A DNA stretch of 32,588 nt from JAVBUZ01 sp031554725. Lineage in GTDB: Bacteria; Bacillota; Clostridia; Lachnospirales; Lachnospiraceae. The notes under the pieces were generated by a model that worked only from the letters and a program-made list of their open reading frames with translations, was not told where the DNA came from and made no database searches. Positions 15,681 through 23,529 of this stretch are shown in pieces. The first letter of the stretch is position 1. Every line of letters begins with the position of its first letter. The position numbers and the translations under genes are program-made. Location: assembly GCA_031554725.1 (NCBI GenBank), contig JAVBUZ010000052.1:1-32588 (forward strand), given 5' to 3'.

Positions 15681-15766
15681 GCGATAAATAAGAGATAATG
15701 TTAATTAAAAAAATATAAAATTTTATCGATTTCTATTGACTATTTCGCGATAAATTGAGATGATAG
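15681..15766 (+). promoter_or_regulatory. pckA promoter region with a duplicated GCGATAAAT element
   Basis: A promoter-like TTGACT (15736-15741), 17 bases, then GATGAT (15759-15764). The element GCGATAAAT followed by GAGAT-A/G-AT appears at 15681-15699 and 15747-15764, 66 bp apart, and each copy ends on a -10-like GATAAT or GATGAT. These could be two tandem promoters or two sites for one regulator. Confidence 0.45.
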
Positions 15767-15799
15767 GAAAAAAGCAAAAAATGAAAGTGAGGATATAAA

Positions 15800-17404
15800 A
15801 TGAGTACAATTGATTTAAGTCAGTACGGCATTAATGGGGTTACAGAAGTAGTTCGTAATCCTTCATTTGAGATGCTATTTGAAGAAGAAACAAAACCAAG
15901 CTTAGTAGGCTATGAAAAAGGACAAGTAACTGAACTTGGTGCAGTTAACGTTATGACTGGTATCTATACAGGTCGTTCTCCTCAGGACAAATACATAGTT
16001 ATGGATGATAATTCAAAAGACACTGTATGGTGGACATCTCCAGAATATAAGAATGACAATCATCCTGCTAGCCAGGAAGCATGGGATACAGTAATCGACA
16101 TCGCAAAGAAGGAGCTTTCTGGAAAGAGGCTTTTTGTTGTTGATGCGTTCTGTGGTGCAAACAAAGATACTCGTATGGCTATTCGTTGTATCGTTGAAGT
16201 TGCTTGGCAGGCTCATTTCGTTAAAAACATGTTCATCATCCCTACAGATGAAGAACTTGAAAACTTTGAACCAGATTTCGTTATTTACAATGCTTCAAAA
16301 GCAAAAGTAGATAACTATAAAGAACTTGGTCTTAACTCTGAAACAGCAGTAATGTTCAACATTACTAGTCGTGAGCAGGTTATCGTAAATACATGGTACG
16401 GCGGAGAAATGAAAAAGGGTATGTTCTCTATGATGAACTACTACTTACCACTTAAAGGTATCGCTTCTATGCACTGTTCAGCAAACACAGATATGAACGG
16501 CGAAAATACAGCAGTATTCTTCGGACTATCTGGAACAGGAAAGACTACTCTTTCAACAGATCCAAAACGTCTTCTTATCGGTGATGACGAACACGGCTGG
16601 GATGATCAGGGTGTATTCAACTTTGAAGGTGGATGCTATGCAAAGGTTATTAACCTTGACAAAGATTCTGAGCCAGATATCTACAAAGCAATCAGACGTG
16701 ATGCTCTTTTAGAGAACGTTACAGTTGATGAAAACGGCAAGATTGATTTTGATGATGAAAGCGTAACAGAAAACACTCGTGTTTCTTACCCAATTAATCA
16801 TATTGAAAACATTGTTCGTCCAGTTTCAACAGCTCCAGCAGCTAAGGATGTTATCTTCTTATCAGCAGATGCATTTGGTGTTCTTCCTCCAGTATCTGTA
16901 TTAACACCAGAGCAGACACAGTACTACTTCTTATCTGGATTTACAGCAAAACTTGCTGGTACAGAGCGTGGAATTACAGAGCCTACACCTACATTCTCAG
17001 CGTGTTTTGGACAGGCATTCTTAGAGCTACACCCAACTAAGTATGCAGAAGAACTTGTTAAGAAAATGGAGCAGAGTGGCGCAAAAGCATACCTTGTTAA
17101 TACAGGATGGAATGGTTCAGGAAAACGTATCTCTATCAAAGACACACGTGGTATCATTGATGCAATCCTAGACGGTTCAATTGCAACTGCACCTACAAAG
17201 AAATTACCATACTTTGATTTTGAAATTCCTACAGAGCTTCCAGGAGTAGATACAAAAATTCTTGATCCTCGTGATACATATGCGGATGCATCTGAATGGA
17301 CTACAAGAGCAGAAGATTTAGCACAACGTTTTGTAAAGAACTTTGCAAAATACGAAGGAAACGAAGCTGGTAAAGCATTAGTTTCTGCAGGTCCTCAGTT
17401 ATAA
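15800..17404 (+). CDS. pckA: Phosphoenolpyruvate carboxykinase (ATP)
   Basis: Interconverts oxaloacetate + ATP and PEP + CO2 + ADP. In fermentative anaerobes it often runs in the PEP-carboxylating direction. The 534 residues match the ATP-dependent class. Visible elements are YTGRSPQDKYIV, the P-loop GLSGTGKTTLS (242-252, Lys248, Thr249), the metal-binding LIGDDEHGWDD, and FEGGCYAK. The codons look optimised (AAA, GTT, CTT), suggesting high expression. The start follows GTGAGGAT. It is monocistronic, with a very strong terminator 34 bases after the stop. Confidence 0.97.
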   Translation: MSTIDLSQYGINGVTEVVRNPSFEMLFEEETKPSLVGYEKGQVTELGAVNVMTGIYTGRSPQDKYIVMDDNSKDTVWWTSPEYKNDNHPASQEAWDTVIDIAKKELSGKRLFVVDAFCGANKDTRMAIRCIVEVAWQAHFVKNMFIIPTDEELENFEPDFVIYNASKAKVDNYKELGLNSETAVMFNITSREQVIVNTWYGGEMKKGMFSMMNYYLPLKGIASMHCSANTDMNGENTAVFFGLSGTGKTTLSTDPKRLLIGDDEHGWDDQGVFNFEGGCYAKVINLDKDSEPDIYKAIRRDALLENVTVDENGKIDFDDESVTENTRVSYPINHIENIVRPVSTAPAAKDVIFLSADAFGVLPPVSVLTPEQTQYYFLSGFTAKLAGTERGITEPTPTFSACFGQAFLELHPTKYAEELVKKMEQSGAKAYLVNTGWNGSGKRISIKDTRGIIDAILDGSIATAPTKKLPYFDFEIPTELPGVDTKILDPRDTYADASEWTTRAEDLAQRFVKNFAKYEGNEAGKALVSAGPQL

Positions 17405-17438
17405 TATTAAATAATTGTCAATTGGCATAAGTTAATCG

Positions 17439-17499
17439 AACAACTCCTTTATTTTTAGTGATTCATGTAATCATCGAAAAATAAAGGAGTTGTTTTTTG
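17439..17499 (+). terminator. Intrinsic terminator after pckA
   Basis: A perfect 18-bp stem (17439-17456 with 17477-17494) with a 20-base loop and a T run. Its 3' arm overlaps the -35 box of the next operon. Confidence 0.9.
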
Positions 17500-17518
17500 T
17501 AATATATAAAACTATGAT
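17490..17518 (+). promoter_or_regulatory. Promoter of the cysK-like operon
   Basis: TTGTTT (17490-17495), a 17-base spacer and TATGAT (17513-17518). The -35 box lies inside the 3' arm of the pckA terminator. The leader is about 115 bases and contains a 20-codon ORF that overlaps the cysK-like start. Confidence 0.55.
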
Positions 17519-17578
17519 AATACATAAGGAAAGGAGCTTGTCTGTAGCTAGCAGTAACCTTTACAAGAGTAAGAAATT

Positions 17579-17641
17579 ATGATAGAGTTTATCTTAAAAA
17601 TGACCTTAAAAATTCAAACAGAAGAAAGAAAACGCGCATGA
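17579..17641 (+). CDS. Possible 20-codon leader ORF overlapping the cysK-like start
   Basis: ATG at 17579 opens a 20-residue frame (starts MIEFILKMTL, ends RKRA). Its TGA (17639-17641) overlaps the cysK-like ATG as ATGA. The cysK-like gene lacks a good ribosome site of its own, so coupled translation from this frame is plausible. The leader ORF's own ribosome site is also weak. Confidence 0.3.
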   Translation: MIEFILKMTLKIQTEERKRA

Positions 17642-18570
17642 TTTGTAATAATGTATTGGAAGCGATTGGATGTACTCCAATGATAAGATTAAATAAAATG
17701 AACAATCCTGAAAATGCGGAAGTTTTAGTAAAGTTTGAAGGATTAAATGTGGGTGGATCCATTAAGACGAGAACGGCTCTTAATATGATTGAAGAAGCTG
17801 AAAAATCCGGTGTTCTTAAATCGGATAGTATAATAGTAGAGCCTACTAGTGGAAATCAAGGAATAGGCCTGTCACTAATAGGGGCAGTAAAAGGATATCG
17901 GACAATTATCATTATGCCAGATTCTGTTAGTGAGGAGAGAAGAAAGCTAGTGAAGCATTATGGCGCAGAGGTTATCCTTGTCCATGATGCAGGAAATATT
18001 GGAGAATGTATAGACGAATGCTTACAAACGGCGTTAAGGATGGCAAAAGAAAATCCCAAGGTATTTGTACCACAGCAGTTTGAAAATCCGGCCAATCCGA
18101 TGGTACATCGCCACCATACAGGCTTGGAAATCTTGGAGCAAGTTGCAGGGCCGATTCATGGTTTTTGTTCAGGGATTGGAACAGGGGGCACGATTACGGG
18201 AATTGGTGAAGTGCTAAAGGCGCTAAACCCTGAGATTACCATATGGGCAGTAGAACCAGAAAATGCCGCAATTTTGGCAGGTGGAAACATCGGAACCCAT
18301 ATTCAAATGGGGATTGGAGACGGATTAATTCCTGAGATACTTAATCAAAATATTTATGAAGACATTTATATTGTATCAGATGAAGAGGCAATTCAGACGG
18401 CAAGAGAGTTAGCAAGAAAAGAAGGTTTAATGTGTGGAATATCTAGCGGAACCAATGTTGCGGCGGCCTTGAAGTTAGCAGAAAAACTTGGAAAGGGAAA
18501 AACGGTGGTTACTGTTTTGCCGGATACAGCAGAAAGGTATTTTTCTACACCGTTATTTGAGGGAGAATAA
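17638..18570 (+). CDS. CysK/CBS-family PLP enzyme (cysteine synthase-like)
   Basis: Fold-type II PLP enzyme of 310 residues, the length of O-acetylserine sulfhydrylases. Lys43 in GGSIKTR is the Schiff-base lysine; classical CysK has SVKDR, so Thr44 is a departure. The substrate loop is PTSGNQG (about 69-75) and the phosphate cup is SGIGTGGTITG. The residue after the cup region reads VEPENAAIL. Known relatives catalyse beta-replacement on O-acetyl- or O-phosphoserine with sulfide or other nucleophiles. It starts an operon: the next gene begins on the base after its stop. With a formyltransferase-fold protein and a PseG-like protein as partners, a specialised amino-acid-forming role is as likely as bulk cysteine synthesis (inference). 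Confidence 0.82.
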   Translation: MICNNVLEAIGCTPMIRLNKMNNPENAEVLVKFEGLNVGGSIKTRTALNMIEEAEKSGVLKSDSIIVEPTSGNQGIGLSLIGAVKGYRTIIIMPDSVSEERRKLVKHYGAEVILVHDAGNIGECIDECLQTALRMAKENPKVFVPQQFENPANPMVHRHHTGLEILEQVAGPIHGFCSGIGTGGTITGIGEVLKALNPEITIWAVEPENAAILAGGNIGTHIQMGIGDGLIPEILNQNIYEDIYIVSDEEAIQTARELARKEGLMCGISSGTNVAAALKLAEKLGKGKTVVTVLPDTAERYFSTPLFEGE

Positions 18571-19167
18571 ATGAATATTTTATTTTTATTTGAAAATGAA
18601 AATGCCGTAGAATTAGGTGAGTGGCTTGCAGACCAAGGAAATAACGTGGTGTTCTCAAAAAATCCAATATCGGCAGAACTTATTAAAAAAAATAGTATTG
18701 AGCTTATAGTTTCCTATACATATAGACACATTATAAAGAAAGACATAATTGACTTGGTTCATGGCAATATAGTCAATCTACATATTTCATATTTACCATG
18801 GAATAGGGGCGCGAACCCCAACCAATGGAGCTTTATTGATAATACGCCAAAGGGTGTTACTATCCATTATATTAATGCAGGCATTGACAGTGGAGATATA
18901 TTGGCTCAAGAGATTGTGCCAATGAGCGAGGATATTACTCTTAGGGAATCATATACGTTATTAAATGTAAGAATTAAAGAGTTGTTTAAAAGCATTTATA
19001 ATCAATATCATAATTGGCAGGGGATGAGAAAAAAAGCATTGGGAGAAGGTAGTTATCATTCCATGGCTGATTTTCAAAGCTATGAATCTCTTATTGGTTC
19101 AAATTATGACATAACTGTAAACGAATTTTGTAAAAGAGTAAAAAGAAAAAATGAAAATAGCAATTAG
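18571..19167 (+). CDS. Formyltransferase-fold protein (GART/FMT N-terminal domain)
   Basis: A 198-residue stand-alone formyl-transfer domain. The 10-formyl-THF enzyme triad is visible: Asn69 and His71 in VNLHISYLPWNRGANPN, and Asp106 in NAGIDSGDI. The Rossmann-like start MNILFLF is typical. It lacks the C-terminal domain of methionyl-tRNA formyltransferase and is not PurN by its loops. Such domains N-formylate amino sugars (as in dTDP-4-amino-sugar formylation) or small amines. It begins directly after the cysK-like stop (no gap) and its last 17 bases overlap the PseG-like gene, so all three are co-translated. Confidence 0.8.
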   Translation: MNILFLFENENAVELGEWLADQGNNVVFSKNPISAELIKKNSIELIVSYTYRHIIKKDIIDLVHGNIVNLHISYLPWNRGANPNQWSFIDNTPKGVTIHYINAGIDSGDILAQEIVPMSEDITLRESYTLLNVRIKELFKSIYNQYHNWQGMRKKALGEGSYHSMADFQSYESLIGSNYDITVNEFCKRVKRKNENSN

Positions 19168-20185
19168 AGTAGATGGTAATTCAAAAATTGGATTGGGACA
19201 TGTTACACGATGTATCTCTTTGGCTCAAAGTCTAAAAAAGTGTGGGAATGAGTGTACATTTCTTGTAGCAGATGAAAGCTGCTGTGATTATCTTGAGCGA
19301 AATGCCATGGCTTATATAGTCCTACAAAGCAAGTGGGATGATTATCAGGACAGCCTTGATAACTTGAAGGAATACTTAAAAGAAACACAGACCAAAATGT
19401 TAATTGTGGATAGCTATTATGTGGACAATTCCTTTTTTGAGGAAATTCACAGCTATTCAAAAACGGTTTATATTACAGAGAACATACCTGATAAAAAAAC
19501 ATCTTATATGGATGTATTTATTAATTATAATAAATTTGTACTTGATGATTATCAGGAAAAGAATGCGGCTGATGGTTTAATTTTGGGCTCACGTTTTGCT
19601 TTACTTAGACCAGAATTTGGTAAAGTGAAAACAGATACGAATAGGCAAAAGTCCATACTAATATTAACAGGCGGATCAGATCCCTTGAATCTGGCAGTCT
19701 TAATACATGATGTAATTATTCAGTGTGAAGAATTAAATAACTATCAGATTAATATTGTATCTGGAACGATGAACCCTCATATTGCGGAGCTACAGGAGTT
19801 GGAAAAACAATCGCAGAGAGTAAAGATATATCTTAATCCAGCCTCAATGAGTGAGGTTATGGTAAATAATTGTGTTGCGATTTCAGCCGCAGGAAGTACA
19901 ATATATGAGCTTTGTGCGTGTATGACGCCAACCATATCTTATATTTATGTAGATAATCAAAAAGGAATTGCTGAAAGCTTTTCTAAAGAAGAGACGGTGC
20001 CATATGCAGGCGATATGCGCCTTAATCAAAAAAATGTTTTGGAAAATATCATAAGTCATCTTCTTGATTTTGATGTTAACCCTAATAAGTGGGAACAAAA
20101 GGCGCAAAGAATGAGGGAATTATGCGATGGAGAAGGCGCGGACCGTGTTGCAGCCTTGCTAAATCGTATATTGCTATGTGAATAA
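19151..20185 (+). CDS. PseG-like UDP-sugar hydrolase / GT-B-fold protein
   Basis: 344 residues with the PseG opening RVDGNSKIGLGHVTRCISLA. His17 in GLGHVTR matches the catalytic His of characterised PseG. Later features are ILTGGSDPLNL (GT-B linker), the UDP-binding region ISAAGSTIYELCACMTPTI and a C-terminal helix. PseG cleaves UDP from 2,4-diacetamido-trideoxy-altrose in pseudaminic acid synthesis; relatives act on other UDP-sugars. None of the other Pse genes is in the window, so the pseudaminate pathway is not supported here. It overlaps the formyltransferase gene by 17 bases and ends 10 bases before the convergent OadB-like gene, with no clear terminator between. Confidence 0.78.
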   Translation: MKIAIRVDGNSKIGLGHVTRCISLAQSLKKCGNECTFLVADESCCDYLERNAMAYIVLQSKWDDYQDSLDNLKEYLKETQTKMLIVDSYYVDNSFFEEIHSYSKTVYITENIPDKKTSYMDVFINYNKFVLDDYQEKNAADGLILGSRFALLRPEFGKVKTDTNRQKSILILTGGSDPLNLAVLIHDVIIQCEELNNYQINIVSGTMNPHIAELQELEKQSQRVKIYLNPASMSEVMVNNCVAISAAGSTIYELCACMTPTISYIYVDNQKGIAESFSKEETVPYAGDMRLNQKNVLENIISHLLDFDVNPNKWEQKAQRMRELCDGEGADRVAALLNRILLCE

Positions 20186-20195
20186 ACTAGCAGTA

Positions 20196-21350
20196 TTACA
20201 TGCCTAAAAAGGTAATAAAGAGACCTGCTAATATAGCAGAACCGATGGTGCTAGAAACAATAGGCCCCATAGCATGCATTAACAAATGGCACTGAGGATT
20301 ATATTCTTGCCCTACCTTTTGAGAAACACGAGCAGCCATTGGCATAGCTGAAACACCAGCATTTCCAATAAGTGGATTTACTTTTCCGCCAGTTACTTTA
20401 TATAAAAGTTTTGCAATAAGAACACCGCCAATTGTACCGAAAGCAAAAGCAATCAAGCCTAAACCGATAATCAATAAGGTCTTTGGATCTAGAATGCGGT
20501 CAGCAGTGGCAGTTGCTCCGATGGAAAGACCAATGAGTAGGGTTAAAATATTGAGCAAGTCATTTTGTAAGGAACGTACAATTCGCTCCATAACGCCACT
20601 TTCGCGAATTAGGTTACCCAACATAAGCATTGCAATAAGTGAACCTGCTGCTGGTACCAAAAGTAATGTAAGAAGGGTTACAACGATCGGAAAAATAATT
20701 TTTTGACGTGGAGTAACTCTTTTGGGTATTTCCATAACAACGATGCGTTCTTCTTTGGTAGTAAGAGCACGCATAATTGGTGGTTGAATAAGAGGAATTA
20801 ATGCCATATAAGAGTAGGCAGCAATGGCAATCGTAGGAAGTAAGTCGGGTGCTAAACGTTCCGCAGTATAAATCGAGGTTGGTCCATCAGAACTACCAAT
20901 AATAGAAATGGCGGCCGCTTCCTGAATGGTAAAGGCTTCAAAGCCAGGAATGATAGCGGCTAATCCATAGCCTAATAATAAGGCACCACCTAAGGCAACA
21001 AAGATACCAAGCTGTCCGCCTAAACCAATAAGTGCACTTCGTGGGGAGGCAATCAACGGCCCAAAGTCAGTCATGGCGCCAATACAGAGGAAAATCATTG
21101 GTGGATAAATACCTAAATGGATTCCTTGGTATAGATAGTAAACAAGACCGCCTTCATCATGTGCAGAAAGACCAGCTAATGGTATATTGGCAATTAACAT
21201 ACCAAATGCCAAGGGCAGAAGTAACAAAGGTTCATATTTTTTCACGATGGCTAAATAGGCTAACAGTAGGGCAATACAAATCATTCCAATCTCTGGAAGT
21301 CCCATCCGAGTAATTCCCATGCTGGATATAAATTTTTCCCAAAATATCAT
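20196..21350 (-). CDS. OadB-like sodium-translocating decarboxylase beta subunit
   Basis: A 384-residue polytopic membrane protein of the OadB/MmdB/GcdB family, the subunit that decarboxylates carboxybiotin and pumps sodium out. SIIGSSDGPTSIY carries the conserved Asp155. GNAGVSAMPMAARVSQ and the closing HAMGPIVSSTIGSA are family signatures, and about 10 hydrophobic segments are seen. The usual partners (carboxyltransferase alpha, biotin carrier gamma, delta) are not in this window. AAGGAGTG precedes the start. It is second in a two-gene minus-strand operon behind a phosphoribosyltransferase-fold gene, 19 bases away. Confidence 0.88.
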   Translation of the reverse strand: MIFWEKFISSMGITRMGLPEIGMICIALLLAYLAIVKKYEPLLLLPLAFGMLIANIPLAGLSAHDEGGLVYYLYQGIHLGIYPPMIFLCIGAMTDFGPLIASPRSALIGLGGQLGIFVALGGALLLGYGLAAIIPGFEAFTIQEAAAISIIGSSDGPTSIYTAERLAPDLLPTIAIAAYSYMALIPLIQPPIMRALTTKEERIVVMEIPKRVTPRQKIIFPIVVTLLTLLLVPAAGSLIAMLMLGNLIRESGVMERIVRSLQNDLLNILTLLIGLSIGATATADRILDPKTLLIIGLGLIAFAFGTIGGVLIAKLLYKVTGGKVNPLIGNAGVSAMPMAARVSQKVGQEYNPQCHLLMHAMGPIVSSTIGSAILAGLFITFLGM

Positions 21351-21369
21351 TTTAGATCACTCCTTTTTT

Positions 21370-22014
21370 CTAGTCAATTTTTGAATAACCATCATTATTA
21401 ATAAAAGCTTCCACCTTAAGTCCATGCTCGCAAATAGCACACTTGCTTGGGGTGTAAATCTGATACCCCTCGATATCGTCATTTGTAAATACGGTATGGA
21501 TTTCCTGACCAGACTTTTGCGGTAAAGCACTGAATAAAGTGGATATTCCCACTAACTCGCCGCCGTAGTATGAAATACAATCTAGGGCACAGCCCAGGGT
21601 TTTACCACTGGAAATGGAGGCAACCAAAAGAATAATGTTTTTGCCTAATAGAATATCTTTCATACTGTCTGGAAACATCAGCTTTCTGTTTATATTTGTT
21701 TCAGGGGTTATAACATGTATTTCCTGCTCACTATTCATAACAGATATGCCGTCCTGCAAAAGTTCTTCGGCCAAATATGCTCCAATTACCTGTGTTCCCT
21801 CTAGGCATATAATCGTGTCAACAAGGGTGTTGGATAAATAAGGAATAGCTAATTCCTTTGCGACATCTCTTGCTACAGCCGCATTGGTTTTTAAATCATT
21901 TACATCAAGATAATGGCTGAGGTGGGAAGTGATAGTGGCAAAATGGCCAGGAATTACTTTCATAGTGATTAATGGGTTTTTGGGTAAAGAAACAATAAAA
22001 GTCCGATCTTTCAT
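21370..22014 (-). CDS. Phosphoribosyltransferase-fold protein with atypical PRPP loop
   Basis: 214 residues with a type I PRTase core. Where the PRPP loop should read hydrophobic-DD-x-x-S/T-T-G, this protein has ILLVASISSGKTL, so the two acidic residues are Ala132 and Ser133. GISTLFSA follows as in orotate PRTases. The C-terminal CAICEHGLKVEAF has a Cys-x2-Cys pair (192, 195) and ends in GYSKI. It may be a ligand-binding relative, not a PyrE enzyme. AGGAGG lies 5 bases before ATG. It heads the operon with the OadB-like gene. I recall relatives in Lachnospiraceae with the same loop change, so this is likely a family trait. Confidence 0.75.
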   Translation of the reverse strand: MKDRTFIVSLPKNPLITMKVIPGHFATITSHLSHYLDVNDLKTNAAVARDVAKELAIPYLSNTLVDTIICLEGTQVIGAYLAEELLQDGISVMNSEQEIHVITPETNINRKLMFPDSMKDILLGKNIILLVASISSGKTLGCALDCISYYGGELVGISTLFSALPQKSGQEIHTVFTNDDIEGYQIYTPSKCAICEHGLKVEAFINNDGYSKID

Positions 22015-22070
22015 AGATACCTCCTGAGAAAGCTCCTTAAAAGTAGGTGCTATTTAATAGTTTGATTATT

Positions 22071-22099
22071 TATATACTGACATCAAGGATAACATACAA
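22071..22099 (-). promoter_or_regulatory. Promoter of the PRTase/OadB operon
   Basis: On the minus strand TTGTAT (22099-22094), a 17-base spacer and TATATA (22076-22071), about 57 bases before the start codon. Confidence 0.5.
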
Positions 22100-22173
22100 A
22101 AAATATTAAAACAACATTTTGACAGCTTTTTCACTTATATTAGCGGGATTTTACAGTTAAAAAACAAAACAAA

Positions 22174-22189
22174 TTCAAATACGTTTGAA
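22174..22189 (+). promoter_or_regulatory. Palindrome upstream of the Gfo/Idh gene
   Basis: TTCAAA-TACG-TTTGAA, with A/T-rich extensions on both sides, 45 bases upstream of the start. This is a plausible operator. No regulator gene is adjacent. Confidence 0.35.
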
Positions 22190-22233
22190 ATTTAATGGAA
22201 TAAGATTAGAAAGGTTAAATTGGTGGAATTTAC

Positions 22234-23232
22234 ATGATTCAGTGGGGGATATTAGCAACTGGAACAATCGCACATAAATTTGCAAAAACACTTTTAAGCA
22301 TGGACAAGGAAGCGGCGCTTGTAGCTTGTGCATCAAGAAAATTAGAAAAGGCAGAAGAATTTGCAAAGCAGTATCAGATTCCGAGGTATTATGGTTCTTA
22401 TGAGGAACTTGCTGGGGCACCAGAGGTCGATGTGATTTACATAGCAACTCCTAACAGCATGCATTATGAAAATATAAAGATGTGTATTGAAGCAGGAAAA
22501 CACGTATTATGTGAAAAGCCAATGACACTAAATGCGAAGGAGGCCAAGGAACTATTTGAGCTTGCAAAGCAGAAGAATATTTTTTTAATGGAGGGCTTTT
22601 GGATTCAGCTGCTTCCACTTTATGATACCGTTAAGAAAATATTACAGGCGGGTGAAATTGGAGAAATCCAGCATCTATCAGCAGCTTATGGTTTCATTGC
22701 TCAAGGTGCAAGAAAGGCAAGAAAGTTTGAGTATGAGCTTGGCGGAGGTGCCCTGCTTGATATTGGCGTTTATGTGATTGGCTTTACGTCTATGATACTG
22801 GGCTATTATCCAGAAAAGATGAAGTCTTTTGTAAAAATAAACGAGGTCGGAACAGACGAATTTGAAAATGTTATTTTACAATATTCACAGGGAAAAACAG
22901 CATCGCTAGCAATATCTATAGGCATCAATATGCCAAAGGAAGCTGTTATTTACGGAACAAACGGAAGAATGAGATTTGATGATTTTCAAAATGCACAAAA
23001 AGTAACCATAGAATTTAATGATGGAATGAGCAGGGTGATTGAAAGCCCTTTTGAAATTAATGGTTTTGAGTACCAGATTCGAGAAGCGATAAGCTGTATT
23101 GAAAGTGGAAAGTATTGTAGTGACATTCAAACTCCTGAAAAGACAGTAGCAGTGCTAGAGGTTATGGACAGCCTGCGCTATGATTGGGGAATGAAGTGGG
23201 AAAGTGAAAAGGCACAAAAGAGAAGAATTTAG
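22234..23232 (+). CDS. Gfo/Idh/MocA-family NAD(P)-dependent oxidoreductase
   Basis: 332 residues. The N-terminal Rossmann domain starts WGILATGTIAHKFAK. IATPNSMHYE and GKHVLCEKPMTLN carry the conserved EKP with the catalytic Lys (about residue 93). The C-terminal alpha/beta domain follows with GGGALLDIGVYVI, where Asp and His/Tyr positions shape the sugar pocket. Substrates in the family are sugars, inositols, dihydrodiols and similar alcohols; the trans-dihydrodiol dehydrogenase-like layout (MEGFWIQLLPLY) suggests that subgroup. The start has TTGGTGGA 7 bases upstream. It is monocistronic, and a new promoter for the riboswitch gene begins 22 bases after its stop. Confidence 0.88.
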   Translation: MIQWGILATGTIAHKFAKTLLSMDKEAALVACASRKLEKAEEFAKQYQIPRYYGSYEELAGAPEVDVIYIATPNSMHYENIKMCIEAGKHVLCEKPMTLNAKEAKELFELAKQKNIFLMEGFWIQLLPLYDTVKKILQAGEIGEIQHLSAAYGFIAQGARKARKFEYELGGGALLDIGVYVIGFTSMILGYYPEKMKSFVKINEVGTDEFENVILQYSQGKTASLAISIGINMPKEAVIYGTNGRMRFDDFQNAQKVTIEFNDGMSRVIESPFEINGFEYQIREAISCIESGKYCSDIQTPEKTVAVLEVMDSLRYDWGMKWESEKAQKRRI

Positions 23233-23254
23233 CATAGTTTTATTTAAGAAAATA

Positions 23255-23283
23255 TTGCTATTACATTTTCTATATGCTAAAAT
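23255..23283 (+). promoter_or_regulatory. Promoter of the NiCo riboswitch-ATPase transcript
   Basis: TTGCTA (23255-23260), a 17-base spacer and TAAAAT (23278-23283), about 40 bases upstream of the aptamer. Confidence 0.6.
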
Positions 23284-23325
23284 ATCACTTAAGCTACTAT
23301 TTGCACTGCACGTAGACTACAGTAC

Positions 23326-23440
23326 AAACTGAGCAGGCGATGAACCTTTGAGTTCGTGGGGCCGGGCCACGCATTGTGGCAGCAGATGAAAGATATATAC
23401 ATCTGTGGGACAGTAACATGTTCCACAGGTGTTTTTTTTT
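23326..23440 (+). ncRNA. NiCo (czcD-type) riboswitch with transcription-attenuation platform
   Basis: The aptamer shows the conserved blocks of the NiCo class in order: ACTGAGCAGGCGATGA (23328-23343), GGGGCCGGGCCACG near 23358-23371, GGCAGCAGATGA (23378-23389), and CATCTGTGGGACAGT (23400-23414). The 3' strand of P4/P1 is also the 5' arm of a terminator: 23399-23410 pairs with 23421-23432, followed by a run of nine T (23432-23440). Metal binding should hold the aptamer together, block the terminator and switch on the downstream ATPase. The class was described as sensing Ni(II)/Co(II); later work argues Fe(II) is also a physiological ligand. Confidence 0.93.
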
Positions 23441-23529
23441 ATACAATGGAGGAACATGGTTGCTGAGTAAGCAAAGTGCCATAGAGCTATCTTAATAACG
23501 CCAAGAGGCGAACAATGGAGGTAGTCATT

